Assembly (NCBI GenBank): GCA_903858195.1
Contig: CAIOHW010000157.1
Location: 1 to 6,699 of the forward strand
Reading direction: 5' to 3'
Length of the DNA: 6,699 bases
From: Oligoflexia bacterium
GTDB taxonomy: Bacteria > Bdellovibrionota > UBA1018
Below the pieces are notes generated by a model. That model had not been told where the DNA came from and ran no database searches. It worked only from the letters and a program-made list of their open reading frames with translations. Positions 1-5,923 of the stretch are shown piece after piece. Every line of letters begins with the position of its first letter. The stretch's first letter is position 1. Made by a program: the position numbers and the translations under genes.

Positions 1-303
1 CCGGGTGTTGAGCTCGGATCTGATGGGGCCATCCTGTCGTATGACATCGAAACGCAGGTGCATTCGGTGTTTCGCAATGTGCGCCACATCCTCGAAGAGG
101 TGGGTCTGGGGCTTGAACACCTTGCCGATGTGCAGGTTTTTCTGACCGACATGAAAAGGGACTTTCCCGTCATGAACCGGCTTTGGGCCGAGTATTTTCC
201 GGAGAGCGCCCCCTGCCGAACCACCGTCGAGGTGGGTGCACTTCCCACCCCGATTGCAGTCGAGCTCAAGTGCATTGCCGTTTTTCCGGAGGGGCGCGGA
301 TGA
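1..303 (+). CDS. nbaF: RidA/YjgF-family protein, probable 2-aminomuconate deaminase (5' end missing)
   Basis: The frame is open from the left edge and gives 100 residues ending at the TGA at 301-303; about 30-40 N-terminal residues lie outside the window. The visible part carries the second half of a RidA domain, including a helix followed by ADVQVFLTDM and then the signature CRTTVEVGALP. Visible residues R73 and E88 line up with R105 and E120 of E. coli RidA, with the same 15-residue spacing, so the imine/enamine deaminase site looks intact. RidA-fold proteins are known to act as 2-aminomuconate deaminases (NbaF/AmnD type), releasing ammonia and 4-oxalocrotonate. The assignment to that substrate is inferred from the dioxygenase and decarboxylase immediately downstream, in the F-C-D order of the nba cluster. 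A general RidA housekeeping enamine hydrolase is the alternative. A GTG at 58 is internal and is not a plausible start. Confidence 0.75.
   Translation, partial: PGVELGSDGAILSYDIETQVHSVFRNVRHILEEVGLGLEHLADVQVFLTDMKRDFPVMNRLWAEYFPESAPCRTTVEVGALPTPIAVELKCIAVFPEGRG
288..294 (+). promoter_or_regulatory. Shine-Dalgarno site for the dioxygenase gene
   Basis: GGAGGGG lies 5 bases before the ATG at 300, inside the last codons of the preceding gene. It supports the start at 300 over the in-frame ATG at 183, which lies within the deaminase gene. Confidence 0.7.
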
Positions 304-797
304 GGCCCATCCATTTCAAGAAGTGGATTGATGAGAATCGCCACCTGCTCAAGCCCCCGGTCGGAAACCAGCAGATCTGGCTTGATCGCGAATTCATGGT
401 CACAGTCGTCGGTGGTCCGAATTCGCGCACCGACTATCACATCAATCAGGGCGAAGAGTTTTTTTATCAGGTCGAAGGCGACATCAACCTGCGCATGCTT
501 GAGGACGGGCGGCCCGTGGATTTTCCGATTTGCGAGGGCGAGATCTTTCTGCTTCCACCCAATGTTCCGCACTCGCCCCAGCGCCCGGAAGGCACGGTCG
601 GGCTAGTGATCGAGCGCCGCAGGCTCCCTCATGAGATCGACTCGTTTTTGTGGGTGTGTGGCAACTGCCATCATGAACTCTGGAAGAAGTCACTCCATCT
701 GCAGGACATCGTAAAAGACTTGCCCTTGGTGTTTCGTGAGTATCACTCCGACCCTTCCCACAGGATTTGCAGCCGGTGTGGCGCCCGACATGATTGA
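300..797 (+). CDS. nbaC: 3-hydroxyanthranilate 3,4-dioxygenase
   Basis: This cytosolic non-heme Fe(II) cupin enzyme opens the ring of 3-hydroxyanthranilate with O2 to give 2-amino-3-carboxymuconate-6-semialdehyde. The protein has 165 residues, slightly shorter than the usual bacterial length of about 174-180. The iron ligands are H47, E53 and H91, matching H51/E57/H95 of the Cupriavidus metallidurans enzyme. Substrate-binding R43, R95 and E105 are also present. The C-terminus carries two CxxC pairs (C120/C123 and C157/C160), the rubredoxin-like second iron site typical of the bacterial form and absent from the animal enzyme. The ATG overlaps the preceding TGA as ATGA and is preceded by a strong Shine-Dalgarno site. 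The 3' end overlaps the decarboxylase start by 8 bases. Its product is the direct substrate of the next enzyme. The family assignment is secure. Confidence 0.96.
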   Translation: MRPIHFKKWIDENRHLLKPPVGNQQIWLDREFMVTVVGGPNSRTDYHINQGEEFFYQVEGDINLRMLEDGRPVDFPICEGEIFLLPPNVPHSPQRPEGTVGLVIERRRLPHEIDSFLWVCGNCHHELWKKSLHLQDIVKDLPLVFREYHSDPSHRICSRCGARHD

Positions 798-1797
798 TAT
801 CCACACCCACATCCTCCCCGAGAAGCTCCCGAAGTGGAAAGAGCGCTTTGGCTATGGCGGATTCATCGAGCTTGATCACCACGCGCATTGCCGGGCGAGG
901 ATGATCCGCGATGATGGAAAGTTTTTTCGAGAAGTGGAGAGCAACTGCTGGGATCCGAAGGCGCGAATCGCCGAATGCGATCGGCACGGAGTTTCGTGTC
1001 AGGTTCTTTCGACCGTGCCCGTGATGTTTAGCTATTGGGCCAAGGCCCAGCACGCGCACGACGTTTCCCGGTTCTTGAATGACCACATCGCAGGCGTGGT
1101 GCGCGCGAACCCCGGAAGGTTCGAGGGGCTTGCGACCCTGCCGATGCAGGATCCCGATCTTGCGTGCCGCGAGCTTGAGCGGGCCGTGAAGGATCTTGGA
1201 CTCAAGGGAATCGAGATCGGGAGCCACATTCGGGGCGAAGGGTTTGATTGGAATCTGGATGAGCCTCAGGTGTTGGAGGTGCTCGCCGAAGCCGAGCGCT
1301 TGGGCGCGTGCGTGTTTGTGCACCCGTGGGATATGATGGGCGAGAGCTCCATGCCTCGTTACTGGCTTCCCTGGCTGGTGGGAATGCCGGCTGAGATTTC
1401 GCGCGCGATCTGTTCGATGATGTTTGGGGGAGTCTTTGAGCGGTTTCCAAGGCTTCGCGTTGCCTTTGCTCATGGGGGTGGTGCTTTTCCTTCGACCCTT
1501 GGACGCATCCAGCACGGATTTGAATCGCGTCCGGATCTCTGCGCAGTCAACACACGGAAGTCACCCATCGAGCAGCGCCACTCATTTTATCTCGACACCC
1601 TCGTGCATGATCCGGCCGTGCTTTCGCATCTCATCGAAGTGTTTGGTGCCGAGAGGCTTGCCCTTGGGACGGACTATCCATTCCCGCTGGGAGAGGCGGT
1701 GCCGGGCGAGCTCGTTCGGTCGTTGAGCACCCTGACGAGTTCGCAGCGCGAACGCATTCTTTCGGGAACGGCACGTGAGTGGTTGGAGGGGGCATGA
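790..1797 (+). CDS. nbaD: 2-amino-3-carboxymuconate-6-semialdehyde decarboxylase (ACMSD)
   Basis: This zinc-dependent amidohydrolase-superfamily decarboxylase turns aminocarboxymuconate semialdehyde into 2-aminomuconate semialdehyde and CO2, diverting it from spontaneous cyclisation to quinolinate. The protein is 335 residues, close to the P. fluorescens enzyme. Metal ligands are H5 and H7 in the N-terminal DIHTH, H178 in VHPWDMMG, and D295 in GTDYPFPLGE. Catalytic H228 sits in FAHGGG. R47 and R239 correspond to R51 and the subunit-crossing arginine R239 of the P. fluorescens enzyme. The start at 790 puts HxH at the N-terminus as in the family; an in-frame ATG at 736 would add 18 residues encoded within the dioxygenase gene. 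No good Shine-Dalgarno site precedes the ATG, so translation probably depends on ribosomes finishing the dioxygenase, whose stop lies 5 bases into this gene. The assignment is very strong. Confidence 0.96.
   Translation: MIDIHTHILPEKLPKWKERFGYGGFIELDHHAHCRARMIRDDGKFFREVESNCWDPKARIAECDRHGVSCQVLSTVPVMFSYWAKAQHAHDVSRFLNDHIAGVVRANPGRFEGLATLPMQDPDLACRELERAVKDLGLKGIEIGSHIRGEGFDWNLDEPQVLEVLAEAERLGACVFVHPWDMMGESSMPRYWLPWLVGMPAEISRAICSMMFGGVFERFPRLRVAFAHGGGAFPSTLGRIQHGFESRPDLCAVNTRKSPIEQRHSFYLDTLVHDPAVLSHLIEVFGAERLALGTDYPFPLGEAVPGELVRSLSTLTSSQRERILSGTAREWLEGA
1785..1789 (+). promoter_or_regulatory. Shine-Dalgarno site for kynU
   Basis: GGAGG lies 4 bases before the ATG at 1794. It favours that ATG over the in-frame GTG at 1779, which would add only a glycine-rich pentapeptide. 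Confidence 0.65.
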
Positions 1798-3041
1798 CAT
1801 CAGGAGCCAATCAGTCGATATTCAAGACGCCCCGGGAAGAATTTTTGTTTCCGAAACGCCCGGATGGCCGGGAGTACCTGTACTTTGCCGGGAACTCGCT
1901 TGGACTTCAGCCCAAGAGGGCTCGGCAGTATATCGAAGAGGAGCTCGAGGACTGGGCGCAGCTCGGAGTCGAAGGACATCTCAAGGCGCGCCACCCGTGG
2001 CTTCCGTACCATGAGTTTCTGACGGATAGCCTGGCAGGCCTCGTGGGAGCAAAGCCCACCGAAGTGGTGGCGATGAACACGCTCACCGTGAACCTGCACC
2101 TCATGATGGTGTCGTTCTACCGTCCAACCAAATCGCGATTCAAGATCCTGATCGAAGGCGGGGCCTTTCCGTCCGATCAGTATGCGGTGGCCTCGCAAGC
2201 CCGATTTCATTCGGGTTCAGTCGGGTTTGATCCCGCCTCTGCCCTCATCGAGCTCAAGCCCCGTGCGGGTGAGGCGACGCTTCGCACCGATGACATTCTT
2301 GCCACGATCGAGAGGCATCGAGCTGAGCTTGCACTGGTGATGCTGGGAAACACAAATTACCTGACTGGCCAGTGCTTTGATGTCGCCACCATCACTCGGG
2401 CCGCACAGGATGCCGGTGCTTTTTGTGGCTGGGATCTGGCACACGGAGCTGGAAGCCTTGAGCTCAAGCTTCATGACTGGGGTCCTGATTTTGCGGTCTG
2501 GTGTTCTTACAAGTATCTCAACAGCGGTCCCGGCGCGCTCGGGGGCTGCTTTGTGCACGAGCGCCACCATCGGGATCCGAGAATCCCCCGTTTCGAAGGC
2601 TGGTGGGGCCAGAACAAGCAAACCCGCTTTAAGATGGGCCCGAACTTTGACCCGATCCCGACTGTCGAAGCCTGGCAATTGAGTAACCCGCCGATCTTCC
2701 AGCTTGCGGCGATGCGGGCGTCGCTCGAAATCTTTGACCGCCTCGGCATGGGCGCAATCCGAAGGCAGAGCCTCGCCCTCACCTCGCGCCTCATCGAGCA
2801 GGTGGGGCGTATGACCGGGATTGAGGTCGTGACCCCTCGGTCCGAAGCCGATCGCGGCGGCCATGTCTCGCTTCGCGTGCCCGGTGGACACCGCAGGTGG
2901 ACCGATGCGCTCGAGCAGGCAGGGGTGATTGCCGATGGGCGAGAGCCTGATATCGTGCGCATCGCTCCGGTGGCGCTCTACAACACGACCCAGGAGATCG
3001 ACGAGCTATGCACCATTCTGAGGGGGGTCGCACAGGCATGA
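1794..3041 (+). CDS. kynU: Kynureninase
   Basis: This PLP-dependent enzyme (aspartate aminotransferase fold) cleaves 3-hydroxykynurenine, or kynurenine, to 3-hydroxyanthranilate (or anthranilate) plus L-alanine. The protein has 415 residues. Motifs in order are YFAGNSLGLQP (30-40), LTVNLH (97-102), AFPSDQY (124-130), WDLAHG with D214 and H217, CSYKYLNSGPG with the PLP lysine K240, GWWGQ (269-273), and SNPP with N298 (human N333). It resembles the human-type kynureninase closely through the whole length, more than the shorter pseudomonad enzyme. One oddity is Q273, where human kynureninase has H308 in GWFGH. The start overlaps the decarboxylase stop as ATGA, and the 3' end overlaps kmo in the same way. 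In this context it supplies substrate to the upstream dioxygenase. The family assignment is secure; preference for the 3-hydroxylated substrate is inferred from the neighbours. Confidence 0.96.
   Translation: MTSGANQSIFKTPREEFLFPKRPDGREYLYFAGNSLGLQPKRARQYIEEELEDWAQLGVEGHLKARHPWLPYHEFLTDSLAGLVGAKPTEVVAMNTLTVNLHLMMVSFYRPTKSRFKILIEGGAFPSDQYAVASQARFHSGSVGFDPASALIELKPRAGEATLRTDDILATIERHRAELALVMLGNTNYLTGQCFDVATITRAAQDAGAFCGWDLAHGAGSLELKLHDWGPDFAVWCSYKYLNSGPGALGGCFVHERHHRDPRIPRFEGWWGQNKQTRFKMGPNFDPIPTVEAWQLSNPPIFQLAAMRASLEIFDRLGMGAIRRQSLALTSRLIEQVGRMTGIEVVTPRSEADRGGHVSLRVPGGHRRWTDALEQAGVIADGREPDIVRIAPVALYNTTQEIDELCTILRGVAQA
3021..3027 (+). promoter_or_regulatory. Shine-Dalgarno-like site for kmo
   Basis: AGGGGGG lies 10 bases before the ATG at 3038, within the end of kynU. 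It supports this ATG over the in-frame ATG at 3008, which has no upstream purine tract. Confidence 0.5.
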
Positions 3042-4435
3042 GTGTTTCTGAAAATCGTTCGATCACCCTGGTGGGCGGCGGGCTGGTGGGGTCGCTCCTC
3101 GCGACCGGGCTTGCCCGTCGCGGCTTTGACGTGGAGCTTCTGGAGCGCAGGCCCGACATGCGCAAAAGCCAGCATTCGGCCGGACGCTCGATCAACCTTG
3201 CCGTCTCGGCTCGAGGCATTCATGCCCTTCGGGAGCTTGGGCTTGCAGACGAGGTGCTCTCGCGCGGAATCCCGATGAAGGGCCGAATCATGCATTCGCC
3301 CTCGGGCGAGCTCACCTATCAGCCCTATGGCGTTGAGGACTGGCAGTGCATCTATTCGATCTCGCGAGGCGAGCTGAACAAACAGCTCCTCACCGCAGCC
3401 GAGCGCACCGGTCGCGTGCAGGTCGAGTTTGAATCCAGGCTCAAGTCCACCCGCCTGCAGGCAGCCGGCGTCGAGCTTGAGCTCGATTCTGGGGATGGCT
3501 CGCCGGTCAGGCGACTCAAGCGCGCTCGGGTGATCGGAACCGATGGCTCGGCCTCGGCGCTTCGCCGTGCAACACTGGATCGGGCGTCGGGTCACTGCAC
3601 CGAAGATCTTCTCGATTACGGCTACAAGGAGCTCACCATCCTGCCCGGTCGGAATGGGGAGTTTCGGATGGATCGAAATGCTCTTCACATCTGGCCTCGC
3701 GGCAATTTCATGCTGATTGCGCTTCCCAATTTTGACGGAAGCTTCACTTGCACGCTCTTTCTGCCCTACGAAGGGGAGCTCAGTTTTGCACGGCTCACGA
3801 ATCCTGCCGAAGTGAGGGGGTTTTTTGAGACCCACTTTGCCGACACGCTCCCGCTGATCGATGACCTTGAGGGGACATTCTTTGCAAACCCAACGGGACA
3901 CATGGTCACGGTGCGCTGTTCGACCTGGCACGCGGGCTCAGAGAGCCTGCTTTTGGGGGATGCGGCCCATGCGATCGTTCCGTTTTTTGGACAGGGGATG
4001 AATTCTGGCTTCGAAGACTGCACGGAGTTCTTTGCTGCGCTCGATTCAGGACTGGCTTGGAAGGATCTTTTCTCGCACATGAGCCGCACTCGAGTGGACA
4101 ACGCAAACGCGATTGCCCAGATGGCCATCGAGAACTTTCTTGAGATGCGCGATCGAGTGGGCGATGCGCAGTTTTTACGCGAGAAGGCGCTCGAAAAGCG
4201 CCTTCAGATCCGTTATCCGCTCGACTACATCTCGCGCTACTCGCTGGTGAGCTTTAGCCGCGTTCCATACACGGTGGCGCTTGAGGCTGGCATCAAGCAG
4301 GCCGGGTTTCTTCGCTCGGTCTGTGAGCCGGGCCTTGACCCTGCTCAAATGGACATCGAAGCGCTCGGCCCGAGGATTCTGGCCGAGATCGCTCCCGTGA
4401 CCCGCACTCATCTTCCGGAGGGACTGAAGCCATGA
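3038..4435 (+). CDS. kmo: Kynurenine 3-monooxygenase
   Basis: This FAD-dependent aromatic hydroxylase converts L-kynurenine to 3-hydroxykynurenine with NADPH and O2. The protein has 465 residues, in the family range. The N-terminal dinucleotide motif is GGGLVG (13-18), followed by the Kmo signature GRSINLAVSARG (49-60). The DG motif is D169-G170, and the FAD ribityl motif is GDAAHAIVPFFGQGMN (307-322). Kynurenine-binding residues R83, Y97, N366, E369, M370 and Y401 match R85, Y99, N363, E366, M367 and Y398 of the human enzyme. No C-terminal membrane anchor is visible, as expected for a soluble bacterial form. The ATG overlaps the kynU stop as ATGA, and its own stop overlaps the SDR start in the same way. 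It is the first pathway step encoded in the window. The assignment is very strong. Confidence 0.97.
   Translation: MSVSENRSITLVGGGLVGSLLATGLARRGFDVELLERRPDMRKSQHSAGRSINLAVSARGIHALRELGLADEVLSRGIPMKGRIMHSPSGELTYQPYGVEDWQCIYSISRGELNKQLLTAAERTGRVQVEFESRLKSTRLQAAGVELELDSGDGSPVRRLKRARVIGTDGSASALRRATLDRASGHCTEDLLDYGYKELTILPGRNGEFRMDRNALHIWPRGNFMLIALPNFDGSFTCTLFLPYEGELSFARLTNPAEVRGFFETHFADTLPLIDDLEGTFFANPTGHMVTVRCSTWHAGSESLLLGDAAHAIVPFFGQGMNSGFEDCTEFFAALDSGLAWKDLFSHMSRTRVDNANAIAQMAIENFLEMRDRVGDAQFLREKALEKRLQIRYPLDYISRYSLVSFSRVPYTVALEAGIKQAGFLRSVCEPGLDPAQMDIEALGPRILAEIAPVTRTHLPEGLKP
4417..4421 (+). promoter_or_regulatory. Shine-Dalgarno site for the SDR gene
   Basis: GGAGG lies 10 bases before the ATG at 4432, inside the last codons of kmo, so the SDR gene has its own initiation signal as well as stop-start coupling. 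Confidence 0.55.
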
Positions 4436-5169
4436 ATCTTGGAATCCAGGGAAAGCGGGCGCTCGTTCAGGGCGCATCGAGCGGACTTGGGTATGCCATC
4501 GCGCGGGCGCTGCTCGGTGAGGGCGTGAAGGTCGCCATTTGCGCGAGGCCGGGTGAACGCCTCAAGCAGGCGCAGGCCACAATGGGGGCGCAGGCCGCGA
4601 TCGGCGCCGACCTCTCGCGTCCGGGCGAGTCGGCCCGGGTGGTCGCCGAAGCGCGCGAGCTTCTGGGTGGACTCGACATTCTTGTCGTCAACACCGGTGG
4701 GCCACCGAAGGCAGAATTTTTACAGGCGTCTGATGACCAGTGGCGCGAAGGCGTGGAGAGCCTGTGGATGGGTGCCGTCGGTGCCATTCGCGGGGCGCTT
4801 CCTGCAATGATGCAGCAGAAGTGGGGGCGCATCCTGCTTGTGACCTCTGCGGCGGCCCGTGAGCCGATGGCGGGACTCACGATTTCAAACGGGCTCCGTG
4901 CGGGGCTTCTCGGGCTCACCAAATCGATCAGCAACGAAGTGGCCCATGCCGGTGTGACGATTAACGCACTCCTGCCGGGATATACCGATACCGAGCGTCT
5001 CAGAGAGCTTGGGATTCCGGCTGAGAAAATCTCGGCCGCGATTCCGGCGCGAAGACTCGGCAGGCCCGAAGAGTTTGCGGCGACGGCGGCGTTTCTCGCA
5101 TCCGAGCCCGCGGCCTACATCACCGGTCAGGCGCTTGCGGTGGATGGGGGATTCCTTAAAGGAATCTGA
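4432..5169 (+). CDS. Short-chain dehydrogenase/reductase-like protein with altered catalytic residues
   Basis: The 245-residue protein is a full-length classical-type SDR Rossmann protein. Its nucleotide-binding loop is QGASSGLG (13-20), followed by VNTGG (86-90) and the C-terminal ITGQALAVDGG. The length and the LPGYTDTER stretch after the core are also typical. The active site is unusual. S139 is present in VTSAAA, but the position 13 residues later, normally Tyr, is S152, and the position normally Lys is R156 (SNGLR in place of YxxxK). The usual Asn also seems absent near residues 111-114. I recall an SDR subgroup with SN-xx-R at this place, so this is probably a subfamily trait rather than decay. 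The substrate is unknown. It overlaps kmo as ATGA and ends the operon, which suggests a pathway-linked job, but no standard kynurenine step needs an SDR. The missing aminomuconate semialdehyde dehydrogenase belongs to the ALDH family, so this gene is not an obvious replacement. Confidence 0.88.
   Translation: MNLGIQGKRALVQGASSGLGYAIARALLGEGVKVAICARPGERLKQAQATMGAQAAIGADLSRPGESARVVAEARELLGGLDILVVNTGGPPKAEFLQASDDQWREGVESLWMGAVGAIRGALPAMMQQKWGRILLVTSAAAREPMAGLTISNGLRAGLLGLTKSISNEVAHAGVTINALLPGYTDTERLRELGIPAEKISAAIPARRLGRPEEFAATAAFLASEPAAYITGQALAVDGGFLKGI
5150..5166. terminator. Hairpin over the convergent stop codons, possible bidirectional terminator
   Basis: GATTCCT and AGGAATC form a perfect 7-bp inverted repeat around a 3-base TAA loop. 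It covers the last codons of the SDR gene and the stop of the minus-strand phosphatase gene. Three G (5146-5148) and three C (5170-5172) outside it could extend pairing across an internal loop. No T-tract follows on either strand, so intrinsic termination is only a possibility. Confidence 0.35.
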
Positions 5170-5902
5170 CCCGCTCAAGCTGGTTGGTCTCAGGCGTCCA
5201 GCGTACCGATGCCCCGTGCTTTCGCGGAAAGCCGACATTCATGTAGCCCTCGCACTCGTGCGCGTCGTGGCAGTGGCCCATGACGAGCGCCGATGCGCCG
5301 GATGAAGCCAGCCGCGTTCGGGCGTATTCAAAGTAGATGTCGCGAAGCGCGTTTCGGCGTGCGTCGCTCCAGCCATCCGGAAGTTCGGGCTGGCGATCGC
5401 GTGAGCCGTTGCTCCAAGTGTTTCCGACGGCGTCCAGAATCGCTCCAGGAGCGAGGTCGACCAGAAGCCTCCCAAAACGGCCCCTGAAAAAGCGACGCAG
5501 CACCAGGTAGGTGCGATCGGTCGGATCGGCAAGATCGCCGTGCTCCACGCGAAGTCGCCTTCCGGCGAGTTCGATCTCGATGAAGTCGCCGTGGATCTTT
5601 GCGTCCGAGCAGTCCATCGATCGGTAGGCACCCGCCAGCCAGAAGTCATGGTTGCCCTCGACATGGTGGACATGCACACCGCGGGTGAGGAGCTCGCGCA
5701 CACGTGAAAAAAACGGCGCATGCTGGGAGGCAAACACGGATTTGTTGCCGACGAAAACATCGAAGATGTCACCGGCCAGTGCCACGTGGTCGCCCGGTGC
5801 TGGGACCGACTCAAGCCAATTTAAGATGCGCTGATAGAAGGGCTCGGAGGGCGCCATCAGGTGCAAATCAGAAAGGATATGGACCTTGGGCGCCGGGCTC
5901 AT
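5156..5902 (-). CDS. LpxH-family metallophosphatase (probable UDP-2,3-diacylglucosamine diphosphatase)
   Basis: The 248-residue calcineurin-like phosphoesterase carries the full dinuclear metal set in order: D12 and H14 in SDLHL, D45 in GDIFD, N84 in GNHD, H121 in HGD, and H210/H212 in GHCH. These match D8, H10, D41, N79, H114, H195 and H197 of E. coli LpxH closely in spacing. The region between HGD and GHCH (about 124-205) contains the helical insert expected of LpxH-type proteins. The expected role is hydrolysis of UDP-2,3-diacylglucosamine to lipid X in lipid A synthesis at the inner membrane face. One caution is that E. coli LpxH has GNRD where this protein has GNHD, as in the broader family, so substrate specificity is less certain. 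The start at 5902 is the only ATG that keeps SDLHL. The gene lies 21 bases after the upstream hypothetical gene. Its 3' end overlaps the SDR gene by 14 bases, tail to tail. Confidence 0.85.
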   Translation of the reverse strand: MSPAPKVHILSDLHLMAPSEPFYQRILNWLESVPAPGDHVALAGDIFDVFVGNKSVFASQHAPFFSRVRELLTRGVHVHHVEGNHDFWLAGAYRSMDCSDAKIHGDFIEIELAGRRLRVEHGDLADPTDRTYLVLRRFFRGRFGRLLVDLAPGAILDAVGNTWSNGSRDRQPELPDGWSDARRNALRDIYFEYARTRLASSGASALVMGHCHDAHECEGYMNVGFPRKHGASVRWTPETNQLERVRFL

Positions 5903-5910
5903 GATGAGCC
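5896..5910 (-). promoter_or_regulatory. Palindrome over the phosphatase start codon
   Basis: GGCTCAT and ATGAGCC are exact inverted copies around a single central base. In the minus-strand mRNA this gives a 6-bp stem with a 3-base UCA loop. The start codon spans the loop and stem: its A is in the loop and its U and G are paired. It could lower initiation, but only a weak purine stretch precedes it, and chance is not excluded. Confidence 0.3.
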
Positions 5911-5923
5911 GGGTTTCTCGCGC

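Noticed and set aside
736..789. Upstream in-frame ATG for the decarboxylase
   Set aside because: It would add 18 residues encoded inside the dioxygenase gene and displace the HxH metal motif from the N-terminus, where the family has it.
484..1515. Long open frame on the minus strand (343 codons) opposite the dioxygenase and decarboxylase genes
   Set aside because: It lies wholly antisense to two well-supported enzyme genes, its Arg/His/Pro-rich translation has no recognisable motif, and GC-rich third positions commonly create such frames.
2978..3931. Long open frame on the minus strand (317 codons) opposite kmo
   Set aside because: It is antisense to conserved kmo motifs, shows no domain, and looks like a codon-bias shadow.
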